The notes below the pieces were generated by a model that saw nothing but the letters and a program-made list of their open reading frames with translations, ran no database searches and was not told the origin of the DNA. The position numbers were made by a program, and so were the translations under genes. 29,886 nucleotides of DNA from Clostridia bacterium (GTDB taxonomy: Bacteria; Bacillota; Clostridia; Christensenellales; QALW01): positions 1-29,886 of the forward strand of contig CAAGID010000033.1 of the NCBI GenBank assembly GCA_900769815.1, written 5' to 3'. Positions 16,681 to 23,881 of the stretch are shown here, one piece after another. The first letter of the stretch is position 1; the number at the start of each line of letters is the position of its first letter.

Positions 16681-16893
16681 ATGTTTCGACGCATAAGAGA
16701 TTTACGAGAAGATCACGACCTTACCCAAAAAGAAATGGCGAACAAACTCAATTGTTCGCAGCAGGTATACAGTAATTATGAACTGGGGCAACGTGATATT
16801 CCTACAGATATTTTAATAAAATTATCAAGGATATATGACGTTTCCGTTGACTATATTCTTGATAATACAAACAACCCTAAAATAAACAAATAA
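16681..16893 (+). CDS. XRE-family transcriptional regulator
   Basis: This 70-aa protein is a single Cro/CI-type helix-turn-helix domain: IRDLREDHDLTQKEMANKLN then CSQQVYSNYELGQRDIPTDI, ending in DVSVDYILDNT. There is no second sensor or protease domain, so it is a simple DNA-binding repressor, probably a dimer. The ATG at 16681 has GAGGTG just upstream; the frame is open for 12 more codons but those cover the promoter. It diverges from three small genes and sits next to two copies of a palindrome, so it probably represses both that operon and itself. Confidence 0.9.
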   Translation: MFRRIRDLREDHDLTQKEMANKLNCSQQVYSNYELGQRDIPTDILIKLSRIYDVSVDYILDNTNNPKINK

Positions 16894-16923
16894 CCGAGCC
16901 ATTTTAACGAGGCTCGGTTGTTT
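16892..16923. terminator. Terminator after the XRE gene
   Basis: A 9-bp stem AACCGAGCC (16892-16900) with GGCTCGGTT (16911-16919) and a 10-base loop is followed by GTTTTATT. It lies between convergent genes and could serve both. Confidence 0.7.
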
Positions 16924-16925
16924 TA

Positions 16926-18311
16926 TTATTTAAAGAAGTTTATCATTCCCACAACAAAAATTATAAAAATCATTACGGGAAGAACAAAGGTCATATATTT
17001 ACGCATCCAGTCTTTAACCTTTGCACCTTTGCCGGTATTGGCTTCCTCCTTAAATTTATCCCAGCCCCAGCCGTAGCGAAGGGTACAGAAAATAACGAAG
17101 GTAAGGGAGCCTAAGGGCAATAAAATGTTGCTTACGATGAAATCTTCAAGGTCCATAATGTTACTGCCCGCACCGAAAGGAGTTATTCCTGAAAGCAAAT
17201 TAAATCCGAAAACGCAGGGTAAACATAAAATAAGCATTAGACCGCAGTTTATAAGGCAAGATTTTTTTCTTGAAATATTAAACATATCCATTGTGCAAGC
17301 GATAATATTTTCAAAAACTGCAAAGACAGTTGAAAGTGCCGCAAAGGACATAAATACAAAGAACAGACTTCCCCAAAGCTGACCTAAAGGCAGATTGTTA
17401 AAAATGTTAGGCAGTGTTTTAAAAATAAGAGGAGGTCCGCTGTCAGGCTGAACGCCGTAAGCAAAACAGGCAGGGAATATAATAAGACCGGAAGTAATTG
17501 CAACAAAGGTATCTAAAAGAGAAACGTTTATTGCTTCCCCTAAAAGAGAGCGGTCTTTGTTTAAATAACTTCCAAAAATAGCCATTGAACCGATGCCCAG
17601 TGAAAGAGTAAAGAAAGCCTGATTCATTGCACCTGCAACAACGTCGAAAAAGCCTTTTACAAGGTTGCCGTCGCCCACTTCACGAATGCTGTCAAGGCTT
17701 GGAAGAAGATAGAATTTAAGACCGTCGCTTCCGCCTTTAAGGAAAATGCTGTTTATTGCAAGCACAACCATTATTACTAAAAGGGCGGTCATCATAATTT
17801 TCGTTATGCGTTCCAATCCTTTTTGCAGGGAAAAGGAGCATACAATAAAGCCAATAATTATGGTTATAACGGTAAATATGAGCATAACGGGAGCGTTGCC
17901 CATAAGGGAATCATAATGTTGAGAAATTCCGGCACTGTCAAGACCGTTCATTTTGCCCAAAGCGGTGGAAACAAAATAATAAAGCATCCAACCGCAAACT
18001 GAGGTATAAAACATCATTAAAATGTAATTTCCAATAACGGCAAGCCAACCGTGAATATGCCATTTGTGTCCCGGCTTTTCAAGCTGCTGATACATTTTTA
18101 CGGGACTTTTCTGTGCCGCCCTGCCCAGGGAAAATTCCATTGTCAAAACGGGTACTCCCATAACTAAAAGGAAGAACAGATAAATTAAAACAAAAAGTCC
18201 GCCACCGTACTGTCCTGCCATATAAGGAAACTTCCAAACGTTTCCTATTCCTATTGCACAGCCTGCACTTAAAAGAATAAAGCCAAGCCTGCTTCCTAAT
18301 TTTTCACGCAT
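16926..18311 (-). CDS. Sodium-dependent transporter, NSS (SNF) family
   Basis: This protein likely imports an amino acid or related small amine together with sodium ions, as the bacterial LeuT-type members do. It has 461 aa and about 11-12 membrane helices, a normal size. The N-terminal signature GCAIGIGNVWKFPY (17-30), with the unwound first helix, is diagnostic, and a second ion/substrate region lies in the TM6 area (FFTLSLGIGSMAIFGSY). The last helix is near residues 438-459. The ATG at 18311 has GGAGAAG upstream and its own promoter. It stands alone between the XRE terminator and the tRNA-Leu promoter region. The substrate cannot be read from sequence. Confidence 0.93.
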   Translation of the reverse strand: MREKLGSRLGFILLSAGCAIGIGNVWKFPYMAGQYGGGLFVLIYLFFLLVMGVPVLTMEFSLGRAAQKSPVKMYQQLEKPGHKWHIHGWLAVIGNYILMMFYTSVCGWMLYYFVSTALGKMNGLDSAGISQHYDSLMGNAPVMLIFTVITIIIGFIVCSFSLQKGLERITKIMMTALLVIMVVLAINSIFLKGGSDGLKFYLLPSLDSIREVGDGNLVKGFFDVVAGAMNQAFFTLSLGIGSMAIFGSYLNKDRSLLGEAINVSLLDTFVAITSGLIIFPACFAYGVQPDSGPPLIFKTLPNIFNNLPLGQLWGSLFFVFMSFAALSTVFAVFENIIACTMDMFNISRKKSCLINCGLMLILCLPCVFGFNLLSGITPFGAGSNIMDLEDFIVSNILLPLGSLTFVIFCTLRYGWGWDKFKEEANTGKGAKVKDWMRKYMTFVLPVMIFIIFVVGMINFFK

Positions 18312-18343
18312 ATTACTTCTCCAAATAAAAAAATGATGGCTAT

Positions 18344-18372
18344 ATAATATATTATAAAGGTAAAAAAGTCAA
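18344..18372 (-). promoter_or_regulatory. Promoter of the NSS transporter gene
   Basis: TTGACT (18367-18372) and TATTAT (18344-18349) are separated by 17 bases on the minus strand. An overlapping TATAAT lies too close to the -35 box to be used with it. Confidence 0.6.
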
Positions 18373-18449
18373 GTTTTGTTATATTTATAGTTGAAAATAA
18401 CTGTCAAAAGTGCTGTTTTTAAAATTTTTTTATTTTTTTAAAAAATTGC

Positions 18450-18478
18450 TTGACAGAATTTTCATTATAAAATATAAT
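18450..18478 (+). promoter_or_regulatory. Consensus sigma-A promoter of tRNA-Leu
   Basis: A perfect TTGACA (18450-18455), a 17-base spacer and a perfect TATAAT (18473-18478) place the transcript start about 12 bases before the tRNA. Confidence 0.9.
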
Positions 18479-18496
18479 TGGCTATGTTAATAAGTT

Positions 18497-18581
18497 GCGA
18501 GTGTGCTGGAATTGGCAGACAGGCATGACTAAGGATCATGTGTCAACAGACGTAAGGGTTCAAGTCCCTTCATTCGCACCA
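18497..18581 (+). tRNA. tRNA-Leu (anticodon AAG)
   Basis: This is an 85-base class II tRNA. The acceptor stem GCGAGTG (18497-18503) pairs with CATTCGC (18571-18577), followed by A and an encoded CCA. The anticodon stem CATGA/TCATG encloses the loop CTAAGGA with AAG at 18531-18533. A long variable arm (GTC/GAC stem) and the T arm AAGGG/CCCTT with TTCAAGT follow. AAG reads CTT and needs A34, probably changed to inosine by TadA, to read CTC and CTA. CTT is the dominant leucine codon in fusA of this window. Confidence 0.95.
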
Positions 18582-18584
18582 AGC

Positions 18585-18632
18585 TTTAAAGCCTTGTGAT
18601 TACTGCTCAGTCGGTGATTGCAGGGCTTTAAA
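18585..18632. repeat. Long imperfect inverted repeat just behind tRNA-Leu
   Basis: TTTAAAGCC (18585-18593) pairs with GGCTTTAAA (18624-18632), and the pairing continues inward with several G-U pairs to a 6-base loop at 18606-18611, giving a stem near 21 bp. No T run follows, so it is not a standard terminator. It starts four bases after the CCA of the tRNA. Confidence 0.6.
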
Positions 18633-18634
18633 AT

Positions 18635-18747
18635 TACACCTGCGGTGTAGTGAAGTTATCCTTTCAGGATAGTGAAGTTTGCCTTCGGCAAGTGAGGAAC
18701 GATGTGTTTTCCCTTACGGGAAAACGTTAAGGAGTGCCTTCGGCACT
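18635..18747. repeat. Array of five small hairpins with a conserved GTGAAGT linker
   Basis: Five hairpins follow one another: 18635-18649 (TACACC/GGTGTA), 18657-18671 (TATCC/GGATA), 18679-18691 (TTGCC/GGCAA), 18706-18725 (GTTTTCCC/GGGAAAAC) and 18733-18747 (AGTGCC/GGCACT). The stems differ in sequence, while the linkers between the first three are identical, GTGAAGT at 18650-18656 and 18672-18678, and a related GTGAGGA follows at 18692-18698. Hairpins 3 and 5 end in C(UUCG)G loops, and hairpin 1 in C(UGCG)G. No coding frame explains them. It could be a structured RNA trailer, a recombination site or a repetitive element. Confidence 0.7.
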
Positions 18748-18758
18748 AACTTTATATC

Positions 18759-18788
18759 AAAAAAGAGTGGCTCACGCCACTCTTTTTT
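18759..18788. terminator. Bidirectional terminator for recR and the tRNA-Leu transcript
   Basis: A 12-bp perfect stem (18759-18770 with 18777-18788, core GAGTGG/CCACTC) has a 6-base loop and flanking A6 and T6 runs. It ends the minus-strand dnaX operon and is the first T-tract terminator to the right of tRNA-Leu. Confidence 0.9.
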
Positions 18789-19381
18789 CACATTTCACGT
18801 CTGCCGTCAAGAGCTTTTGCCAAGGTAACCTCGTCAATATATTCAAGGTCACCGCCAATGGGAATGCCGTGGGCGATTCTTGTAGTTTTGATGCCGAACG
18901 GTTTTAAAAGTCTTGCAATATAAACTGCCGTAGCATCGCCCTCAACGTCAGGGTTGGTTGCAATAATAATTTCGTTTACGCCGTTAAGTCTTTTTAAAAG
19001 CTCTTTTATGCGAATGTCGTCAGGACCGATACCGTCCATCGGCGAAATTGTGCCGTGTAAAACGTGATATACGCCCTTAAAGGAGCCGGTTTTTTCCATT
19101 GCAATAACGTCACGGGGGTCCTTAACCACACAGATAAGTGAGTGATCACGGCGTGAATCAGCACAAACGTCGCAAACGTCGCCCTCGCAGAAGTTTCCGC
19201 ATTCTGAACAGTAGTGAATTTTCTCTTTAATATTGCCTAAAGCGTCGATAAGCTCCTCAACGTCTTGTTCAGGTGCACTTATAATATGGTATGCAAGCCT
19301 TAAAGCTGTTTTTCCGCCGATGCCGGGAAGCTTTGAAAAAGCGTTAACAAGCTTTGCCAGAGGCTCAATATAAATACTCAC
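18788..19381 (-). CDS. recR: Recombination mediator protein RecR
   Basis: RecR works with RecO (and RecF) to load RecA on single-stranded DNA at gaps. The 197-aa length is typical. Seen: the helix-hairpin-helix PGIGGKTALRLAYH (19-32), the zinc finger with C58, C61, C70 and C73, and the Toprim domain from about 80 with VVKDPRDVIAMEKTG and ATNPDVEGDATA (141-152). It starts with GTG directly after the ybaB stop (TAAGTG), with GGAGG a little upstream. It is the last gene of the dnaX-ybaB-recR operon. Confidence 0.97.
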   Translation of the reverse strand: MSIYIEPLAKLVNAFSKLPGIGGKTALRLAYHIISAPEQDVEELIDALGNIKEKIHYCSECGNFCEGDVCDVCADSRRDHSLICVVKDPRDVIAMEKTGSFKGVYHVLHGTISPMDGIGPDDIRIKELLKRLNGVNEIIIATNPDVEGDATAVYIARLLKPFGIKTTRIAHGIPIGGDLEYIDEVTLAKALDGRREM

Positions 19382-19729
19382 TTAAAAAAGACCTCCGCCC
19401 ATACCACCGGTAATCTTGCTCATTTTCTGGTTTGAAAGCTCGCTTGCCTGTCTTAAGGCTTCCTTAACTGCCGCACAAACGGTGTCCTCAAGCATTTCAA
19501 CGTCATCAGGGTCAACGATTTCAGGGTTAATCTTAATTGACTTAAGCTCGCCCTTGCCCGTTACCTTGCATACTACCATACCGCCGCCTGAAGAAACTTC
19601 AAGCTCCTGATTTTCAAGTTCTTGCTGAGCTTTCTCCATATCAGCCTGCATTTTCTGTGCCTGACGAAGAAGCTGCTGCATATTTGCACCGCCGCCAAAG
19701 CCTCCGCCGGGGAATCCACCTCTACCCAT
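19382..19729 (-). CDS. ybaB: YbaB/EbfC family nucleoid-associated protein
   Basis: Members bind DNA as dimers and are almost always found between dnaX and recR, as here. The 115-aa protein has the helix MQQLLRQAQKMQADMEKAQQ (17-36), the central strands LEVSSGGGMVVCKVTGKGEL and KSIKINPEIV, and a C-terminal helix. It has a longer than usual glycine-rich head (GRGGFPGGGFGGG) and tail (GGMGGG), which may be flexible. The ATG has AAGGAGG upstream. Confidence 0.95.
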   Translation of the reverse strand: MGRGGFPGGGFGGGANMQQLLRQAQKMQADMEKAQQELENQELEVSSGGGMVVCKVTGKGELKSIKINPEIVDPDDVEMLEDTVCAAVKEALRQASELSNQKMSKITGGMGGGLF

Positions 19730-19750
19730 AATAAATAATCCTCCTTAAAA

Positions 19751-21313
19751 TTATGAAAACAGATCAAGTGCGGCACTCATAAGGTCGTTACCGCTATCTT
19801 GTTCATCTTTTGGTTTTTCGCCGATAACGGTCAAGACTCTAAGGTCCTGCCCGCAAACCTCCTTAACGGCTGAGGTTATTGAATCAATGTTATTTGTGAT
19901 AAGTGCTTCCTTGTGTTTTGCACTTTCGGGAATATATATATTGAATTTATCGCCCTGTATCATTCCGTCAAAGGAACGAATCATCATATAAAGTGGTAAA
20001 TCAACCTGCTTGATTTTAAGCGTAACGGCTGACCAATGCCCTGATGCAGGTGCCTTCGCTTTAGGTTGAGGCTTAGGTACTTCAGCCTTAGGCTTGGGAG
20101 CTTCCTTAACAACAGGTTTTTCTTCAATCCATGGCAGGTCATCGGTCTTGCTTACCGTAACACCATTTTTAATTTTATTTTCTAATAGGTTAAGTCTATC
20201 CTCAATAGCAGAAAGGTCAGATTCAAGCTGAGGCGTACATATACGTACTACTGCCGTTTCCAACTGAATTTCAGGGCGGGAATGAAGCTTTATTTCGCTT
20301 TCAAGCTTTGATAAAATTTCTATAGCCCTTAAAATTCTTTCGCCATTTGCCTTTTCAGCCTGCTTCTTTAACTTTTCTTGCATTTCTAAAGGCAGGGAGG
20401 TTATTTCTTCACTTAAAGGAGCATATATGCATAACATAATATCACGCATATGCTCCATAAGTTCAAGAGCAAAAACACCTATATCCTTGCCTTCTGATTC
20501 AAGGTCACGGCACTTTTTTAATGCTAAAGCAGAATCTGATGAAATTAAAGCGTCTGCAAAGGAAAACACAAAGCTTCTGTCGGAAATGCCTAAAACGTTC
20601 ATTGCATCTTCCAAAGTAACCTTGTTACCGCAATAGGCAAGACAAACGTCAGCCAATGAAAGAGCATCACGCATACCCCCCGAAGCGCTTTTTGCAATTA
20701 AATCAATGGCAGAGTCCTCAAACTCAGCGTCGCTTTCTTTTAAAACGTATTTAAGTCTGTCAAAAATAACGCTTGAAGATATAAGTCGGAAATCAAAACG
20801 CTGGCAACGGCTTAATATGGTTGCGGGAAGCTTGTGAATCTCTGTTGTTGCAAGAATAAATACAACGTGCTGAGGCGGTTCCTCCAAAGTTTTTAAAAGT
20901 GCGTTGAAGGCACCCCCTGAAAGCATGTGCACCTCGTCTATTATATATACCTTATATTTACCGTGTGCAGGTGCGAACACAACTTTATCTCTTATTTCAC
21001 GGATATTGTCAACACCGTTGTTGGAAGCAGCGTCAATTTCAATAATATCCATATTATCGTCAGCCATAAATGCCTGGCACGCATCACACTCACCGCATGG
21101 GTCACCGTTTTCGGGGCTTGTACAGTTAATTGCACGTGCAAAAAGCTTTGCCGTACTTGTTTTTCCCGTACCTCTCGGTCCTGCAAAAAGATATGCGTGG
21201 GCAATTCTTCCTGATTCAAGCTGATTTGATAATGTGCGTATTATATGCTCCTGCCCGACAAGCTCTGAAAACTTTTTAGGCCTGAACTTTCTGTAAAGCG
21301 CAACGTATGCCAT
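19751..21313 (-). CDS. dnaX: DNA polymerase III subunit gamma/tau
   Basis: DnaX is the motor of the clamp loader in the replisome. The 520-aa protein has the AAA+ module with Walker A GPRGTGKTS (45-53), a zinc site (C64, C73, C76, C79), the Walker B end DEVH (126-129) and the SRC motif (168-170). A lid and collar domain follow to about 365. A proline/lysine-rich linker (about 385-415) leads to a C-terminal domain. I see no clear slippery A-rich frameshift site, so it probably makes only the long form. The ATG has CAGGTG upstream. It is the first gene of the operon with ybaB and recR. Confidence 0.96.
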   Translation of the reverse strand: MAYVALYRKFRPKKFSELVGQEHIIRTLSNQLESGRIAHAYLFAGPRGTGKTSTAKLFARAINCTSPENGDPCGECDACQAFMADDNMDIIEIDAASNNGVDNIREIRDKVVFAPAHGKYKVYIIDEVHMLSGGAFNALLKTLEEPPQHVVFILATTEIHKLPATILSRCQRFDFRLISSSVIFDRLKYVLKESDAEFEDSAIDLIAKSASGGMRDALSLADVCLAYCGNKVTLEDAMNVLGISDRSFVFSFADALISSDSALALKKCRDLESEGKDIGVFALELMEHMRDIMLCIYAPLSEEITSLPLEMQEKLKKQAEKANGERILRAIEILSKLESEIKLHSRPEIQLETAVVRICTPQLESDLSAIEDRLNLLENKIKNGVTVSKTDDLPWIEEKPVVKEAPKPKAEVPKPQPKAKAPASGHWSAVTLKIKQVDLPLYMMIRSFDGMIQGDKFNIYIPESAKHKEALITNNIDSITSAVKEVCGQDLRVLTVIGEKPKDEQDSGNDLMSAALDLFS

Positions 21314-21345
21314 AAAAACACCTGCTTAATACATTTAATATAGGT

Positions 21346-21374
21346 ATTATAAGATAAAATTTAATATTTATCAA
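21346..21374 (-). promoter_or_regulatory. Promoter of the dnaX-ybaB-recR operon
   Basis: TTGATA (21369-21374) and TATAAT (21346-21351) are 17 bases apart on the minus strand, about 33 bases before the dnaX ATG. Confidence 0.8.
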
Positions 21375-21455
21375 GGAAAAAATTCCATATATAGTACTTC
21401 ACGGAATATTTGTACATATTTTCTAAAAAAATAATTAAAAAAGTGTAAAAAAGTC

Positions 21456-21484
21456 TTGACAAACGCAAACGGATGTACTATCAT
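21456..21484 (+). promoter_or_regulatory. Strong promoter of the repeat surface protein
   Basis: TTGACA (21456-21461), a 17-base spacer and TATCAT (21479-21484) make a near-consensus sigma-A promoter, with a start expected near 21491. Confidence 0.85.
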
Positions 21485-21500
21485 AATTATGTAAAATATG

Positions 21501-21516
21501 TGGCGGTATATCGCCA
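21501..21516 (+). other. 5'-leader hairpin of the surface-protein mRNA
   Basis: TGGCG (21501-21505) pairs with CGCCA (21512-21516) around GTATAT. It lies about 10 bases after the expected transcript start and clear of the ribosome binding site, a place where hairpins often protect abundant mRNAs. Confidence 0.45.
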
Positions 21517-21539
21517 TGTTAAAGAAAGGAACGAAAAAA

Positions 21540-23738
21540 ATGAAAAAACTTTTATCAATCCTTCTTGCATTATCAATGATTATTTCATGCGTAAGTATGA
21601 TGACTTTTGTTGCTAATGCAGAAGAAGCAACCCCCGCGGGCGTTAAGTTTGAGGTAACTGAAACCTTTGACGGTGGTTTTGCAAACTTCCGTTCAACAGC
21701 GGCTGGTCTTACAAAAGACATGGCTGTTAATGGCAAAATCACAAAGAATTTTGTTATCTACAACGTTTCAACTACCGATGCTATGCATGTATATGTTGAG
21801 TACGCAGGTAACAGCGGTTGGCAACAACTTCAAATTAGAACTGATAAGCAGATTCCTGCAGAAGGCAAGACGACCTTTACCGTTGAAGTTCCTTGCGATG
21901 CAGAAGGCAAGACTACTAATGGTGTTGATGTTAGCACACTTTGTCTTCGTATAGACGTAAGAAGCGGCCTTAAGACAGGCAATGCAATTATCATTGCAAC
22001 TGATGAAAAGAATCCTGAACTTGAGACAATTACAAAGGGTTCAAGACAGGGTGGCACAGTAGGTACAGTAGCTGTTTCAACAGTAACTGAACTTCCCAAA
22101 GATCCTGTTGGTATCAAGTTTGAAATCACTAAAGACTTTGGAGCCGATATTCAGGCATTTTTCCGTGTAGAAAGCGCAAGTCTTACAAAGGAAATGGCTG
22201 TTGACGGCAAGATTACAAAGAATTTCGATATTTACAATCCCTCAACTCAAGCTATAATCGTTGAGGTTCAGTATCAGAAGGGTTGGTCTGATATCAAATC
22301 TCTTGTGGCAGCAAAAGAGATTGCTGCAGGCGGCAAGGAAACTGTTACTCTTACAGTTCCCTGTGATGCAAACGGCACAATTGATGGTACAATCGCTCTT
22401 TCTGAACTTTGTCTCCGCTTTAACGTTGAGGCAGTAGAAGGCAAAACTCTTAAAAACGGCGATGCAGTTGTTGTTGCAACTGAAAACAATCCCGAAGTTG
22501 CTTTAATTACAGTAGGCAGAACATATGACGGTTCAGCTGTTAAATTAGAAGGCGTAGCAGTTTCAAAAGTAACTGAGCTTCCCACAGTAGTTACACCCAT
22601 TCCCGCTGGCGTTAAGTTCGAAGTAACTGAAGAATTTGACGGCGGATATGCAAACTTCCGTTCAGAAGCTGCTGGCTTTACAAAGGATATGGCAGTTGAC
22701 GGAAAAATAACAAAGACTTATGTTATCTATAACCCCTCAAAAGATGCTATGATTCTTGAAATAATGTTTGCAGGAAATAGTGGTTGGGGCTTACTTAATC
22801 CTCCAATCCATGCTGCAAAAGAGATTCCTGCAGAAGGCAAGGAGACCGTTACTCTTACAATTCCCTGCGATGCAGAAGGCAAAACTAATGGCGGTGTTGA
22901 CGTAAGCGAACTTTGTCTTCGTATAGACGTTAAAAAACAGCTTAAAGTTGGTAACGCAGTTATCGTTGCAACTGAAAATAACCCCGAAGTTGCTTCAATT
23001 ACAAAAGGTTCAAAACAAATGGGTGGCACAAGCACAACAGGTAAAGTAGCAGTTTCAACAGTAACTGAGCTTCCCACAATTGCTGAACCCTCAACCAGTC
23101 CGGAAGCTACAGCTAAGCCCGTTGGCGTTAAGCTTGAAATGACTATGAACCTTGCAAAGGGTGTTCAAGGCTTCTTCCGTTTAGATCAGAGTGCCGGCGT
23201 TACAAAGGATATGGCAGTTAACGGAAAGATTACAAAGACTTTTGTACTTTACAACGTTTCAGAAAATGCATTAGTAGTTGAATCTCAGTATCAGGATGGT
23301 TGGACTAACCTTAAGGAACTCACCCAGGTAAATGAAATTCCCGCAGGCGGCAAGGTAACTGTTAAGTTCGAAATTCCTTGCGATGCAAACGGCACAATTG
23401 ATGGTACAATCCCTGTAACAAATCTTTGCCTCCGCTTCAACATCGATGCTGTAGAAGGCAGCAGACTTAAGAAGGGCGATGCAATTATCGTTGCACTTGA
23501 AAATAACCCTGAAATCGTTGCACTTAAAGCAAGAACATATGATGGTTCAGCTGTTAAGGCAGACGGCGTAGTAGTTTCAACAGTAACTGAACTTCCCAAA
23601 GATCCCGCAACAGAAAAAGATCCCGCAACAGAAAGCAAACCCACAGGTGACGTTGTTCCTGTAGCAATGATCGCAATGGCAGTAGCAGCATTTGCTGGCT
23701 TAGCAGTTGTAGTTGCTAAAAAGAGACGCGAAGATTAA
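21540..23738 (+). CDS. Secreted, membrane- or wall-anchored surface protein with four repeats
   Basis: I do not recognise a named family. The 732-aa protein has a signal peptide (1-27, cleavage likely after VANA) and four tandem domains at about 33-189, 190-354, 355-527 and 528-688. A Pro/Thr/Glu linker, the motif KPTGD (about 700-704), a hydrophobic helix (PVAMIAMAVAAF onward) and a KKRRED tail follow, the layout of a sortase signal or a simple membrane anchor. The repeats keep CLR, PCDA and DMAV.GKITK elements and look beta-rich. Each has two cysteines (in PCDA and LCLR) that could bond. The ATG at 21540 is chosen for its AAAGGA site and because the signal peptide starts there; the frame opens 14 codons earlier. 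A strong promoter and a terminator make it monocistronic. An adhesin or S-layer-like role is possible. Confidence 0.8.
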   Translation: MKKLLSILLALSMIISCVSMMTFVANAEEATPAGVKFEVTETFDGGFANFRSTAAGLTKDMAVNGKITKNFVIYNVSTTDAMHVYVEYAGNSGWQQLQIRTDKQIPAEGKTTFTVEVPCDAEGKTTNGVDVSTLCLRIDVRSGLKTGNAIIIATDEKNPELETITKGSRQGGTVGTVAVSTVTELPKDPVGIKFEITKDFGADIQAFFRVESASLTKEMAVDGKITKNFDIYNPSTQAIIVEVQYQKGWSDIKSLVAAKEIAAGGKETVTLTVPCDANGTIDGTIALSELCLRFNVEAVEGKTLKNGDAVVVATENNPEVALITVGRTYDGSAVKLEGVAVSKVTELPTVVTPIPAGVKFEVTEEFDGGYANFRSEAAGFTKDMAVDGKITKTYVIYNPSKDAMILEIMFAGNSGWGLLNPPIHAAKEIPAEGKETVTLTIPCDAEGKTNGGVDVSELCLRIDVKKQLKVGNAVIVATENNPEVASITKGSKQMGGTSTTGKVAVSTVTELPTIAEPSTSPEATAKPVGVKLEMTMNLAKGVQGFFRLDQSAGVTKDMAVNGKITKTFVLYNVSENALVVESQYQDGWTNLKELTQVNEIPAGGKVTVKFEIPCDANGTIDGTIPVTNLCLRFNIDAVEGSRLKKGDAIIVALENNPEIVALKARTYDGSAVKADGVVVSTVTELPKDPATEKDPATESKPTGDVVPVAMIAMAVAAFAGLAVVVAKKRRED
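21636..23603 (+). repeat. Four tandem coding repeats in A-B-A-B order
   Basis: Units span 21636-22106 (A1), 22107-22601 (B1), 22602-23120 (A2) and 23121-23603 (B2). The A units share the NFRS and GNSGW elements, GVDVS and RIDV; the B units share FFR, QY..GW, NGTIDGTI and RFN.(D/E)AVEG. All share DMAV(N/D)GKITK and end near TELP. A1 is closer to A2, and B1 to B2, than A to B, which points to duplication of an A-B pair. Confidence 0.85.
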
Positions 23739-23767
23739 TTAAAAATCTGAGAATTTCTCAAAAACCA

Positions 23768-23798
23768 AAACCCCGAAGAATTTTCTTCGGGGTTTATT
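23768..23798 (+). terminator. Terminator of the surface-protein gene
   Basis: AAACCCCGAAGA pairs with TCTTCGGGGTTT (outer pairs near 23768 and 23795), with a short AT loop, followed by ATTTTAT. It lies about 30 bases after the stop. Confidence 0.85.
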
Positions 23799-23834
23799 TT
23801 ATGTGCGTTCCAATATATATAACAAATAGAACTA

Positions 23835-23863
23835 TTGATTTTAAAATAATATAATGGTATAAT
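23835..23863 (+). promoter_or_regulatory. Promoter of the CPBP-rhodanese operon
   Basis: TTGATT (23835-23840), a 17-base spacer and TATAAT (23858-23863), the latter preceded by TGG and thus also an extended -10. Confidence 0.75.
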
Positions 23864-23881
23864 ATTTTTTGAGGTGGTATT

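Noticed and set aside
18582..18760. Prophage or integrative element attached to tRNA-Leu
   Set aside because: No integrase gene and no second copy of the tRNA 3' end is found nearby.
21588..21590. Lipobox-like IISC in the surface-protein signal peptide
   Set aside because: The hydrophobic stretch continues past the cysteine to a good VANA cleavage site, so signal peptidase I is more likely.
21830..23644. Four similar antisense open frames under the surface-protein gene
   Set aside because: They recur because the sense repeats recur; they lack ribosome binding sites and promoters.
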